The position numbers and the translations under genes were made by a program. A stretch of 64,000 nucleotides of DNA from JAHFUA01 sp963733935 (GTDB taxonomy: Bacteria; Acidobacteriota; Terriglobia; Terriglobales; Acidobacteriaceae). The stretch covers positions 124,001 to 188,000 of the forward strand of contig CAVTEQ010000020.1 of the NCBI GenBank assembly GCA_963733935.1, written 5' to 3'. Shown here piece by piece: positions 50,496-61,000 of this stretch; position 1 is the stretch's first letter; the number at the start of each line of letters is the position of its first letter. Below the pieces are notes generated by a model. It was not told the DNA's origin, made no database searches, and saw nothing but the letters and a program-made list of their open reading frames with translations.

Positions 50496-53126
50496 GTGAC
50501 CGGCGAAACCATCTCGCATTACCGCATTTTGGAGAAGCTCGGCGGTGGCGGGATGGGTGTAGTTTACAAAGCGGAAGACACCAAGCTAGGCCGTTTCGTC
50601 GCCATCAAGTTCCTGCCGCCGGAACTTGCGGCGGACTCGGCTGCGCTGGAACGCTTTCGTCGCGAAGCGCGAGCCGCGTCCGCTTTGAACCATCCCAGTA
50701 TCTGCACCATCCACGACATCGGAGAGGACCAGGGACGTAGCTTTATTGTCATGGAGTGCTTGGAAGGCACAACCCTGAAGCACCGCATCGAAGGCCGCGC
50801 GCTGAAAATTTCGCAGGCCCTGGAATGGGCCATTCAGATCAGCGATGCGCTCGACGCTGCTCACTCTAGCGGCATCGTGCATCGGGACATCAAGCCCGCC
50901 AACATCTTCATCACCCTCCGCGGGCAGGCCAAAGTGCTGGACTTTGGGCTGGCCAAACTCTCTCCACAGAAAAAAACCATGGCCGAGGCAGTCGGCTCTT
51001 CCAATGCTCCCACCGCCGCGGTCCAGGAGCATCTCACCAGCCCGGGCACGGCCCTTGGCACCATCGCGTACATGTCGCCCGAACAGGCGCTGGGCGAGGA
51101 ATTGGACGAGCGCACCGATCTTTTTTCCTTCGGCGTGGTGCTGTACGAGATGGTGACAGGCGCACTACCGTTCAGCGGCCCTACTTCGGCGGCAGTCTTC
51201 AACGCCATTCTGAACCAGACACCGACCGCTCCAGCGAGCTTGAACAAGGAGCTTCCACCCAAGTTGGAGGAAATCGTTAATGGCGCGCTGGAGAAGGATC
51301 GCGAGTTGCGGTACCCCTCGGCCTCTGCCATGCGTACTGACTTGAAACGGCTGAAGCGAGATTTGGACTCGGCTTCTTCTCGGACTGTTGCGGCCGTTGC
51401 CACAGTGGCACCACCTGCCGTCACGGGAAGAGTTGCAGAGAAGATGCTGAAAAGGGGGCGGCCGCTCGCGGTCGTATTCGCAATCGTGCTGGTAGCCGTC
51501 GCCCTGATTGGGTTCATACTTGGCAAGCGATCCGCGAGGACCCCGCCGCCGGCCTACCACTTGCTCACCTATCGCCGGGGAATCCTGCGTATGGCTCGCT
51601 TTGCGCCTGACGGGCAAACCATCGTGTGCAGCGCCACATGGGAAGGAAAGCCGATCGAAGTATTCGCCACCCGTCCGGACAGCCCAGAATCCCGACCGTT
51701 AGGACTTACCGGGGCGGAAATCCTGGCCATTTCCTCGCAGGGCGAAATGGCCTTGTTGCTGGGAAGCCGTCAGGTGAAGTCCTGGATTCACACCGGAACG
51801 CTGGCGCGTGTGCCAATGGCTGGGGGCGCGCCGCGCGAGGTGCTGGAGAATGTGCAATGGGCGGACTGGTCGCCGGATGGGAACAACCTGGCGGTGGTCC
51901 GCGAAGCGGGTGGGCATACCCGCCTCGAGTATCCCATCGGAAAGACGCTTTACGAGACCGGCGGCTGGATCAGCCATCCACGCATTTCTCCGCAGGGCGA
52001 TCAAGTCGCCTTCCTCCAACACCCGATCGAAGGAGATGACGGCGGGGTAGTGATGCTAGTGAACAGCGATGGAAGGACCACTACTTTGTCCGCCGGATGG
52101 TTGACTATCCAGGGCCTGGCCTGGCCACGCAACGGCGCTGAGATTTGGTTCACGGCAACCGTGGAAGGCATCGATCGCGCCCTCTATGCCGTCAACCTGG
52201 GTGGCAAGCTGCGGTTGGTGTCGCGGGTGCCGGGAGAACTGACCCTGCAGGATATCCGCAGCGATGGGAGAGTGCTCGTCACGCGTGGTAACACGCGGCG
52301 GCGCATCATGAGCCCGGGCACAGGTGGAAGTGCGGAACAGGATCTGGCGTGGTTCGACTGGTCGTATCCCGTCGGGCTCTCGAGCGACGGCACGCAGATG
52401 CTGTTCTTCGAAGCCGGCGAAGGCGGCGGGCTGAGCTACGCCGCCTATTTGCGCAGGACCGACGGCTCTCCGGCGGTGCGCCTTGGAGACGGGCAGGCCT
52501 TGGCCCTTTCTCCCGACGAAAAATGGGCGCTGGCGACGCGCAACGACGACCCAACTCAACTGTTCCTCTTGCCCACCCGGGCGGGAGAGATCAAGCCCTT
52601 GGCCCATGAGAATGCCAGTCACGTGGCTGCCCGCTGGTTTCCCGACGGAAAGCGATTCGTCTTCTCCGGGACCGAACCCGGTCACGGCGCTCGACTGTAT
52701 GTACAGGAAGTGGCCGGGAACAAGGCGCGAGCCATCGCACCTGAGGGCATCAATGCGTTGGCGTTCGCTGTGTCACCGGATGGACGTGTCGTCGCCGGTG
52801 TCGGTCCGGATAGTAAGGGATATCTCTACTCGGTTTCGGGCGGAGAACAACAAACCATTGCTGGCTTCGAAGCCGGAGAAGAACCAATCTCCTGGGCCCA
52901 AGATGGACGATCACTGTACGTGGATCGGCCGGGCGAGATGCCGGTGAAGGTGTTCCGGCTCGAACTACCGGGCGGCCAGCGGACGCTTTGGCGGCAGCTG
53001 ATGCCTAGCGATCCTGCAGGAGTGGAATTCATCGGGCCCGTTGTGCTAACGCCGGATACCAAGGCCCACGTGTACGGCGTGCGGCAACTGCTTTCTGACT
53101 TGTACCTGGTCGAGGGATTGAACTAA
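50496..53126 (+). CDS. Membrane Ser/Thr protein kinase with periplasmic beta-propeller
   Basis: The 876-residue protein has a complete Hanks-type kinase domain: glycine loop 'LGGGGMGVVYKAED', Lys38 in VAIK, HRD at 128-130 in 'GIVHRDIKPANIF', DFG at 148-150, then 'YMSPEQALGEELDERTDLFS'. A membrane helix follows at about 322-342. The outer part (350-876) is a PD40/WD40-like propeller ('ARFAPDGQTIV', 'RWFPDGKRFVFSG', 'AVSPDGRVVAGV'). This is the PknB-type layout common in Acidobacteriota, coupling an outside sensor to phosphorylation inside. GTG 50496 is the start. Confidence 0.92.
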   Translation: MTGETISHYRILEKLGGGGMGVVYKAEDTKLGRFVAIKFLPPELAADSAALERFRREARAASALNHPSICTIHDIGEDQGRSFIVMECLEGTTLKHRIEGRALKISQALEWAIQISDALDAAHSSGIVHRDIKPANIFITLRGQAKVLDFGLAKLSPQKKTMAEAVGSSNAPTAAVQEHLTSPGTALGTIAYMSPEQALGEELDERTDLFSFGVVLYEMVTGALPFSGPTSAAVFNAILNQTPTAPASLNKELPPKLEEIVNGALEKDRELRYPSASAMRTDLKRLKRDLDSASSRTVAAVATVAPPAVTGRVAEKMLKRGRPLAVVFAIVLVAVALIGFILGKRSARTPPPAYHLLTYRRGILRMARFAPDGQTIVCSATWEGKPIEVFATRPDSPESRPLGLTGAEILAISSQGEMALLLGSRQVKSWIHTGTLARVPMAGGAPREVLENVQWADWSPDGNNLAVVREAGGHTRLEYPIGKTLYETGGWISHPRISPQGDQVAFLQHPIEGDDGGVVMLVNSDGRTTTLSAGWLTIQGLAWPRNGAEIWFTATVEGIDRALYAVNLGGKLRLVSRVPGELTLQDIRSDGRVLVTRGNTRRRIMSPGTGGSAEQDLAWFDWSYPVGLSSDGTQMLFFEAGEGGGLSYAAYLRRTDGSPAVRLGDGQALALSPDEKWALATRNDDPTQLFLLPTRAGEIKPLAHENASHVAARWFPDGKRFVFSGTEPGHGARLYVQEVAGNKARAIAPEGINALAFAVSPDGRVVAGVGPDSKGYLYSVSGGEQQTIAGFEAGEEPISWAQDGRSLYVDRPGEMPVKVFRLELPGGQRTLWRQLMPSDPAGVEFIGPVVLTPDTKAHVYGVRQLLSDLYLVEGLN

Positions 53127-53182
53127 GCCCGGACACCCCTACAGTCCCAGCGAGGTTGATGTGGATCCTGTCCCGCCCCGCG

Positions 53183-53878
53183 CTACTGCGATTTGTATCC
53201 CGTGGATTTGTCATAGTCCTGGCCGTATTTGTTCTTGTGAGGCACGCTGGCGGCGGTCACTTCGGGAATTTCGAGCGCCGGCACATTCGCGCCAGGAATG
53301 CTGATGTGCTGGGTCAGATGGCTCAGAGCCTCCGGCGAAGATCGCTCATACCAAACCGCAAGTTGATAGTGCCCGGGCGGAACATCGCGGATGGTTACCT
53401 CGCCGGCGTTGTTGGAAATGCCGTAGTAAGGAGTTTCCAAGGCCACCACCGCCGCGCTCATCTCAGGATGAATATTGCAGAAAATGAAGGACACGCCCGG
53501 GCGGTCAAAGCGCACCGTACGCGAGCTGCCGGCTTCGTACAGCCCCAGATCGAAGCGCTTTCCTTTATAGAGCGAGAATACGTTGTGAAAGAAGGGATCC
53601 TCGTTGGGAAAGTCCACCGAGGTACCGACGGGAATCACCAGCAGGTGCGGCTCGAAGCGCTTGTTTTTTTGCACCAGGCGGGGATGGACAACCGGCAATC
53701 GCGGCGCACCAGAATCCAAGGGCGTCAGCCAAACCACCACCCCAGAATCCCCCGCGGATCTGTCGTCCGCAGCGTGTTGCACTCTTACCTTGGTGTGGAA
53801 GTCTTCAGCGAGGGAACGTACGGCGGGCAGCATCGCGACCGCCAAAACTAGAGCTGCCGAAGTGGGCGAGCGGCGCAT
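53183..53878 (-). CDS. Exported cupredoxin (plastocyanin-like) domain protein
   Basis: The 231-residue exported protein has a type 1 copper-site pattern: His98 in 'PNEDPFFHNVFSLYKG' and Cys134, His137 and Met140 in 'FIFCNIHPEMSAAVV'. The signal peptide is short (ALVLAVAMLPAVRSLAE). A following 'GEVTIRDVPPGHYQLAVWYE' is a carboxypeptidase-regulatory-like strand segment. The protein could carry electrons or bind copper in the periplasm. It is the second gene of an operon with the porin-like protein, separated by three bases. Confidence 0.85.
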   Translation of the reverse strand: MRRSPTSAALVLAVAMLPAVRSLAEDFHTKVRVQHAADDRSAGDSGVVVWLTPLDSGAPRLPVVHPRLVQKNKRFEPHLLVIPVGTSVDFPNEDPFFHNVFSLYKGKRFDLGLYEAGSSRTVRFDRPGVSFIFCNIHPEMSAAVVALETPYYGISNNAGEVTIRDVPPGHYQLAVWYERSSPEALSHLTQHISIPGANVPALEIPEVTAASVPHKNKYGQDYDKSTGYKSQ

Positions 53879-53881
53879 GTT

Positions 53882-55438
53882 TCAAAAAGCAACGCCAACC
53901 GCCAGATTGACGTGATCAGCAGAAGACTTAGCGTCGTTCAAAGAATAGGTACGCAGCCGACGGTATTCAAGGGCGAGGATCAGGTTCGACCGTGGCCGGT
54001 AGATGGAATTGGCGAACAGGCTCTGGTTCCGCGCGAAGGGCGGGAAGTTCGAGCCCGTAGGGTTGGGGAAGATGCGCAGATCGCTGGCTAGGGGATTGTC
54101 CGTACCGGCGGCCACGTTGAACTCCAGCTTGGAGGTCGGCTTGATCTTTAACTGCGACCACCCACCCACCGTGCCCAGGCCGGCGATGCGGATGCCTGCA
54201 TCGTCAGGGTCGCCGGTGGCAACAATGCTGTTCCACACGCCTCCGCCCAGGCCGCCCAGAGCGCGCCCGCGGAAGAACTCGCCGGAAAGGGCAAACCATC
54301 GCCCCAAGGGCAGATCCCAGTCCGCGGTGGTGGCCCAGGCATCCACGTGGCGGTCGAAGCCCCACGCCTGCCGCTCATAGTAACCTCCGACCCCGATCGT
54401 CACGGGCTGCGCGAACAATTTTCCATTCCAGGCCAGACGTGTCGCTAGGGCCGGCTGCCGCGAACTTTCCCCCTGCGTAGGAGTGCGGTCGAATTGCGTG
54501 TCGAGGAAATATTCCGTCAGCGGATCCAGAATTCCGGCTTGCAGCGTGAACCCCGAAGTTTCCGAGCGGCTCCAGCGGTGCTCAACGCGAATTTGTGGGG
54601 TCCACACCCAGAGGTTTCCTGCCCAGGAGAATGCGGGTTCGCCCACACTCGCGTACGAAGTGGGTGACAGCGGGGAGAAGAAGGGCGCATCCTGTCCGAC
54701 CACTAACTTCGTATTTCCCCAATCGAGGCTGGCGCGCGCCACACGCAGCCGTACCAAGCCTGAGGTCACGGCGTATTGATAGGAGGGGAACCCGCCAAAG
54801 AAATCCACTTGCACGTCGGCAGCAGTGCGCGCCCCGGCCAGCTTGGGACCGGTGACATCCAGCCCGAGCAGGGTCTGGCGAAGCGTGGCGCCGAAGTCGC
54901 CATTGGTCTGACCAGGGGGACGCCGGAATGCAAGGCCGGGAAGGTCGGTGTTGTCCACCGTGCCGCGGTTGGTATAGGTGTTCATCAGAACCAGTCCAGA
55001 GAGCTTCACCTTGTAGCGCGAACCGCTCTCCACCTTAGTTTGGTTCTGTTCTTCGACCTGCGCGGCCAGCATCTCCGCACGTTCCTGAGCGGCTGCGGCC
55101 TCGCCGGAAGAGGCTGCTGACGGCTGCGCCTTGAGAGCATCTTCCAAAGTTGGATACGCGGATGAAGGCGCAGCTTGAGGACCAGGCTTAGCTGCGGAGG
55201 TTCCCATGCGGGCCTCGAGATTCTCCAGCCGCCGGCGAAGGTCAATTACTTCCTGGCGCGAACGCTCGAGCTCGGCGCGGGTATCGCCCAGCGATGACCG
55301 CAACGCGTCTACCTGTGCCTTCAGTTCTGTGGGGTTAGTATCGGTGGATGCGGATTGGGCGTGGACAGGAACCGAGAGAAACAGCCCTACGATGGGCAGA
55401 ATTAGCCCCCGAAGGCACCCTTGAGGCCGGTGGCGCAA
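53882..55438 (-). CDS. Outer-membrane porin-like beta-barrel with N-terminal coiled coil
   Basis: The 518 residues carry a signal peptide (GLILPIVGLFLSVPVHAQ) and a coiled coil at about 38-78 ('VDALRSSLGDTRAELERSRQ', 'LRRRLENLEARMG'). The rest is a long amphipathic beta-strand region ending in Phe (NLAVGVAF), the classic outer-membrane-protein C-terminus. The coiled coil followed by a barrel resembles OprP/SLH-porin-like or DcaP-like channels. It is cotranscribed with the cupredoxin gene and is divergent from a hybrid histidine kinase that may regulate it. Confidence 0.82.
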   Translation of the reverse strand: MRHRPQGCLRGLILPIVGLFLSVPVHAQSASTDTNPTELKAQVDALRSSLGDTRAELERSRQEVIDLRRRLENLEARMGTSAAKPGPQAAPSSAYPTLEDALKAQPSAASSGEAAAAQERAEMLAAQVEEQNQTKVESGSRYKVKLSGLVLMNTYTNRGTVDNTDLPGLAFRRPPGQTNGDFGATLRQTLLGLDVTGPKLAGARTAADVQVDFFGGFPSYQYAVTSGLVRLRVARASLDWGNTKLVVGQDAPFFSPLSPTSYASVGEPAFSWAGNLWVWTPQIRVEHRWSRSETSGFTLQAGILDPLTEYFLDTQFDRTPTQGESSRQPALATRLAWNGKLFAQPVTIGVGGYYERQAWGFDRHVDAWATTADWDLPLGRWFALSGEFFRGRALGGLGGGVWNSIVATGDPDDAGIRIAGLGTVGGWSQLKIKPTSKLEFNVAAGTDNPLASDLRIFPNPTGSNFPPFARNQSLFANSIYRPRSNLILALEYRRLRTYSLNDAKSSADHVNLAVGVAF

Positions 55439-55531
55439 CGCACTCCCCCCTTACCCCACTCCTAGGGGCCAATATACCCCCTGTAACTTCCGTGACTAGC
55501 GCCCGACCGGCCTCTTCGTACCTAATTAGCT

Positions 55532-55555
55532 AACACACTTCCGTACCCGTGTGTT
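55532..55555. promoter_or_regulatory. Inverted repeat in the porin/kinase divergent region
   Basis: AACACAC (55532-55538) and GTGTGTT (55549-55555) are perfect inverted repeats around a 10-base centre containing GTAC. They lie 36-59 bp upstream of the kinase ATG and about 95 bp upstream of the porin start. This is a plausible operator for the divergent pair. Confidence 0.35.
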
Positions 55556-55590
55556 TTGGGCTTTGGGGGCCCGCGACCCTGCTGCGGACT

Positions 55591-57777
55591 ATGAAGCTAC
55601 GCACCAAGTTTCTTCTGTCACTGCTGTTGGTGACGACAGGGCTGACGGGAGCCTCGCTCTTCATCGTGCGCCGCGGCGTCCGCGTGCATGCGCGCTCGGA
55701 GTTGAGCCGGGAACTGGAGAACTCCGCCACCACGCTGCGCGATTTCCAGGCTCGGCGCGAGCAAGCGGCCGAGCGCACGGCAGAGCTGCTCGCGAACGCA
55801 CCGTTGTTGAAAGCGATGATGGTCACGCACGATCCGGCCACCATCCAGGACGCTTCCGACGACATTTGGCGCAGCTCCGGCGCCGACCTGGTGGTTTTGG
55901 CCGATTCTGCCGGCCGGGTGATGGCCATCAACAACAGCGGAGCCCAACTCTCCCCGACGGTGGTGGAAGAGAAGCTCGCGTCAGTCACTCAGCCCGGCTG
56001 GTGGCTGCTCGGCCGCCGCTTATACCAGGTTTTCTACCACCCCATCGAGTCCGGCAATTCTTCCGAGCGCCGTACCGTGGGCCTGTTGGTGCTTGGGTAT
56101 GAACTGAGTCCGTTGCTGGCGCAGCAGATCAGCCGTGTGGCCGATGGTCCGGTGGCCTTTCGCAGCCGCGGCGGTATTGTTGCCAGCACTCTCAACGCCG
56201 AGCAAACCACTGCCCTGCAATGGGACGCCAACCTTCCGTCGAGCCACGGTCCGCGAGAAGTGAAGCTCGGCGGCGAGGCCTTCATGAGCATCGCCTTCCA
56301 TTTCTCGCCGCGCTCCAGCGAGGTCGACCTGCTGGTACTGAAGTCTTACGACCACGCAACTGTGTTTATGGAGCGCATGAATCGGCTCATCATCGGCGTT
56401 GGCCTGATGGCGATTGTGCTGGGGGCGGGTTTCGTGTTCTTCATCTCCCACACCTTCACCCGGCCGCTCGCGGACCTGGTGACGGGAGTGCGATTGCTGT
56501 CGAAGGGCGACTTCAGCTTCCCGTTGAAGGCAACGGGAAATGATGAAGTCGCCGAACTGACCACCGCCTTCGATCGCATGCGGTTGAGCCTCGAGGACAC
56601 TCAGAAGCGCATGGTGAATTCCGCCCGCCTGGAAGCCGTCGGCCAATTGGCTGGCGGCGTGGCGCACGATTTCAACAATTTGATCACCATCATCAAGGGC
56701 TACACCGAACTGCTGCTGTGTGAACTCGACCCTGGTCATTCCAGTGCCAGGTACGCCGAGGAAGTTCGCAAGGCCGGCGACCGCGCTGCGTCCCTGACCC
56801 GCCAGTTGCTCGCCTTCAGCCGCAAGCAAGTGCTGCAACCGCAGGCGGTCGATTTGAACCTGCTCGTGGGCAACCTGCAAAACATGCTCAAGGTGCTGAT
56901 TGGGGAGCACATTGAACTGGTCACAATGGCCGGCACCGGCTTGCCCAAAGTGATGGCCGACCCAGGACAGGTGGAACAGATCATCATGAACCTGGTGGTC
57001 AATGCTCGTGATGCCATGCCCAATGGCGGCAGGATCGAAGTCCGCACCGCCACGGTGGAGTTGGATGAGGCTGTTGCCGCGGCACGCGAGGTCAAGCCAG
57101 GCTACTATGTGCGGCTCTCCGTGGCGGACACCGGCTGCGGCATGGACGAAGCCACCCTGAAGCAGATCTTCCAGCCCTTCTTCACGACCAAGGAAGTTGG
57201 CAAAGGCACAGGCCTGGGGTTGGCGATTGTCTACGGAGTAGTTAAGCAAAGCGGCGGTCTGGTGGAAGTGGAGAGCCAACTCGGCCAAGGCTCTGCTTTC
57301 CACGTTTTCCTGCCCGAACTCGCGGCGGATGCGGTTGCCGCCAAGCAAGAACAGCAGCAGCCAGAATCGCGGACAGGTACAGAACGCATTCTGGTAGTGG
57401 AAGATGAGGCCGGCTTGCGCGGCATGGTGCGGGAAACCCTGTTGCAACGAGGTTACAAAGTGCTGGAGGCGCGCAATGGGGAAGAAGCCGTGCGCCTGTT
57501 CGAAGAGCAAAGCCAGAACATCGACCTGCTGCTCATGGATGTGGTGATGCCCAAGGGCGGTGGCCTCGACGTAGCCGAGAAGCTGCGGCCACATGAACCA
57601 AAAATTCTGCTGATGTCCGGCTACACCGACCGCATTAACGAAATCGAGAAATCCAGGTTTCACCTGCTGCAGAAACCCTTTGCGCCTGACACGCTGGCCC
57701 TGCGCATCCGTGAAGTGCTCGATCAAAAGACCGCGGCACAGTCCCACAAGCCAGCAACCGTTGGTGACCGCGAGTGA
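55591..57777 (+). CDS. Hybrid sensor histidine kinase with HAMP and receiver domain
   Basis: The 728-residue protein has TM1 at about 8-28, a periplasmic double-Cache-like sensor (30-262), TM2 (266-290), HAMP (290-342) and a HisKA domain with His359 in 'GGVAHDFNNLITIIKGYTEL'. An ATPase domain ('IMNLVVNARDAMPNGG', 'GKGTGLGLAIVYGVVKQSGG') and a C-terminal receiver (592-715, Asp near 649 in 'LLMDVVMPKGGG', Lys in 'LLQKPFAPDTL') follow. The HDFNN subclass with a terminal receiver often works through a separate regulator. No such regulator is adjacent. It faces the porin-cupredoxin operon, a natural target. Confidence 0.9.
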   Translation: MKLRTKFLLSLLLVTTGLTGASLFIVRRGVRVHARSELSRELENSATTLRDFQARREQAAERTAELLANAPLLKAMMVTHDPATIQDASDDIWRSSGADLVVLADSAGRVMAINNSGAQLSPTVVEEKLASVTQPGWWLLGRRLYQVFYHPIESGNSSERRTVGLLVLGYELSPLLAQQISRVADGPVAFRSRGGIVASTLNAEQTTALQWDANLPSSHGPREVKLGGEAFMSIAFHFSPRSSEVDLLVLKSYDHATVFMERMNRLIIGVGLMAIVLGAGFVFFISHTFTRPLADLVTGVRLLSKGDFSFPLKATGNDEVAELTTAFDRMRLSLEDTQKRMVNSARLEAVGQLAGGVAHDFNNLITIIKGYTELLLCELDPGHSSARYAEEVRKAGDRAASLTRQLLAFSRKQVLQPQAVDLNLLVGNLQNMLKVLIGEHIELVTMAGTGLPKVMADPGQVEQIIMNLVVNARDAMPNGGRIEVRTATVELDEAVAAAREVKPGYYVRLSVADTGCGMDEATLKQIFQPFFTTKEVGKGTGLGLAIVYGVVKQSGGLVEVESQLGQGSAFHVFLPELAADAVAAKQEQQQPESRTGTERILVVEDEAGLRGMVRETLLQRGYKVLEARNGEEAVRLFEEQSQNIDLLLMDVVMPKGGGLDVAEKLRPHEPKILLMSGYTDRINEIEKSRFHLLQKPFAPDTLALRIREVLDQKTAAQSHKPATVGDRE

Positions 57778-57827
57778 GTATTCTGCCCTATCGCGTGGCT
57801 GAGATTGCCGGTGCGATTGCTGTGCAC

Positions 57828-57864
57828 GTCGCCTAAATTCTTTAATTTGTAATAATTTAGCGAC
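57828..57864. promoter_or_regulatory. A/T-rich inverted repeat upstream of the discoidin-domain gene
   Basis: GTCGC-c-TAAATT (57828-57839) pairs with AATTTA-GCGAC (57854-57864) around a 14-base A/T loop. It lacks a U-tract, so it is not a clear terminator of the kinase gene. It may be an operator for the gene at 58078. Apart from a repeated ATTTCTTCA (57945 and 57964) nothing else is seen in 57778-58077. Confidence 0.35.
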
Positions 57865-58077
57865 AATTAGGCCGCGCGGAAAATGCGCAAGAATCTTTCG
57901 CTTCGCTGCAACGGCTTGCACCTGATCTTGTGCGCTCACTCCGAGATTTCTTCAACTTAGCTACATTTCTTCAGCTGGAACTTGAATTGCACCTTTTCCG
58001 CTGCAAGCACCAAAATTCCAGTACCGTTGTGTGTCTGTGGCGTGAAGGGAACCCCCTCGCTGAACTGTTGGGAGTGC

Positions 58078-61000
58078 ATGGCAAGTCACCCAGGTTTCCG
58101 GTATCTCTTGTGGCTGTTGTTGCTTCTGATCGCGGCCCCCACTGGCAGCGTAGCACAGAGCCTGATCCCGCAAAGCGGGTGGTCGGTGATGTCCGTCGAC
58201 AGCCAGGAAACCAGTTGCTACAACGGGGCGGCAAGTAACGCCATTGACGGCAATCCCAGCACGATGTGGCATACCCAATTCTGCCCCAGCAGTGCGCCGG
58301 TGCCGCATGAGGTCCGCATTAACCTGGGGGCGTCCTATAACCTGACCGCCTTCCAGTATCTGCCACGGCAGGATGGCAGTGCCTGTGGCTGGATCAAGGA
58401 TTACGCCTTCTACGTCAGCGTCGACAGCGTGAACTGGGGTTCGGCGGTCGCCACGGGAACGTTCAATTACGCCAACCTGAGCACCAACTGTCCGGGACCG
58501 GGCGCAGGGATACCCTCGCCGCTGCAAATCACCTTCCCACAAACTACCGGGCAATACATCCGCCTGGTAGCGCTCTCTGAATTGCACGGCAACCCTTGGA
58601 CCTCGGTGGCCGAGCTGAACGTGGTGGGCACGCTCCCGGCCAGCAGCAGCTTGATCTCCCAGGCGGGCTGGTCAGTAGTATCGGTGGACAGCCAGGAAAC
58701 CAGTTGCTACAACGGGGCGGCAAGTAACGCCATTGACGGCAATCCCAGCACGATGTGGCATACCCAATTCTGCCCGAGCAGCGCGCCGATGCCGCATGAG
58801 GTCCGCATTAACCTGGGGGCGTCCTATGACCTGACCGCCTTCCAGTATCTGCCGCGGCAGGACGGCAGCGCCTGCGGCTGGATCAAGGATTTCGCCTTCT
58901 ACGTCAGTACCGACGGTGTGAACTGGGGCTCGGCGGTCATCGCGGGAACGTTCAATTACGGCAGCCTGAGCACCAACTGTCCGGGACCGGGAGCAGCAAT
59001 ACCCTCACCGCTGCAAATCATCTTCCCACAAACTACCGGGCAGTTCATCCGCCTGGTAGCGCTCTCCGAATTGCACGGCAAGGCTTGGACCTCGATGGCC
59101 GAACTGCAGTTGCTGGGGACGGCCTCGGCCAGCAGCCCGCTACCTTCGGTTGCGCAAGTGACGGTGAATCCGGCGACCATAGTAGGTGGGACGAGCGCGC
59201 AGGGCACAGTGAGCCTGAGCGGGCCGGCGCCGGTTGGCGGAGCGAGGGTGAACCTGGCGAGCACCAACTCGGCAGCCATCGTGCCGCCGAGCGTGACCGT
59301 CGCGGCCGACTCCACGAGCGCAACCTTCACCATCACCACCTTGCCTGTAGGCAGCGCAACCCAGCTCACCATCTCGGGCACTTACAACCGCAGCGCGCAG
59401 GCCACCATCAGCGTCATTCCGGGGAACCCAATATTACGTACGGGGTGGTCAGTGGTGTCGGTGGACAGCCAGGAGACCCTTTGCGGCAACGGTGTAGGGA
59501 GCAACGTTATCGATGGCAACCCCAGCACCATGTGGCATACCCAGTTCTGCCCCAGCAGTGCGCCGCTCCCGCACGAGATCCAAATCGACTTGGGGGCGTC
59601 CTATGACTTGACCGACTTCGAGTACCTGCCGCGACAGGACGGCAGCGCCTGCGGTTGGATCAAGCAATACGAGTTCTACGTCAGCCCCGATGGGATCAAT
59701 TGGGGTGCCCCAGTTGCAGCCGGAACGTTCGACTACACCGGCTATACCGTCAAGTGTCCCGGGCCGGGCGCAGGCCTTCCCGCGCCGCGCCGGATCGCAT
59801 TTCCGCCGGCCATAGGGCGGTATATCCGCCTTCGCGCCTTGTCGGAGATGAACGGCTTTCCATACACATCGGCGGCTGAGATCAGTGTGCTCAGTATTCA
59901 GCTCTCTCCGATGGTGCTGACGCTCAACCCAACTACCGTCCTGGGCGGCAGCCCTTTGACCGGGACGGTGAGCTTGACGGAACCTGCTCCCGCCGGCGGC
60001 GTGGTAATAACCCTTACCAGCGCCAATCCAGCGTTGGCAGCGGTTCCCGCCAGCCTGTTCATTCCGGAGGATGCCGATAGTGGAGACTTCCCGATCAGCA
60101 CCAGTGTCGTGAGTGCTGCAGCCGCGGTCGACATTCTCGCCAGCTACAACGGTGTTACCCAAAGCTCCACTCTCACCCTGGCCCCTCCGGGCACGATCCC
60201 GCACCAGGGATGGTCAGTAATCTACGCCGATAGCCAGGAGACCATTTGCGGCAACGGCGTGGGGAGCAACATCATCGACGGCAACCCCAGCACCATGTGG
60301 CATACCCAGTTCTGCCCCAGCAGCGTCCCTCTCCCGCATGAGATCCAGATCGATCTGGGGGCCTTCTACAACTTGAGCGCTTTCCAATACCTAACCCGGC
60401 AGGATGGCAGCTCTTGCGGATGGATCAAGCAGTACGAGTTCTACGTCAGTCCTGACGGGATCAACTGGGGCGCGCCGGTCGCAGCCGGAACGTTCGACTA
60501 TAGCGACACTACCGTCAAGTGCCCCGGACCAGGCGCGGGAGTCCCAACCGCGCGGCAGATCGCATTCCCGGCGACGGTGGCCCGCTACATCCGGCTGCGC
60601 GCCTTGTCGGAGATGAACGGCTTTCCGTACACATCGGCGGCTGAGATCAATGTGTTGGGCGATGTGCAGCCAGGCCTGTCCCTGTCGGTCGCCGGCCTGG
60701 ACTTCCCTGACCAGCTTCTGAATACTTGCAGTGCTCCGCTGCCAATCGCGCTCAACAACATTGGGCTCACGCCCGTGGCAATCACGGGCATCAGCTCCGT
60801 CGGAGACTTTGCCCAGACAAACACCTGCGGCTCCGGCCTGGCTGCGCTTGCGAGTTGCACCATTAGCGTGACCTTCACACCCAAAGTCGCCGGCTATCGT
60901 AGTGCCTGGTTGACGGTGCAGAACAGCGCGTCCGGGCTGCTGGAGGTTCCGCTCAGCGGCAATAGTGTGGTCCCGCTGATACTGTCACCGGGCAGCGCAA

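Noticed and set aside
56020..57939. 639-residue minus-strand open frame
   Set aside because: It is antisense to the hybrid histidine kinase; no recognisable domain and no start signal.
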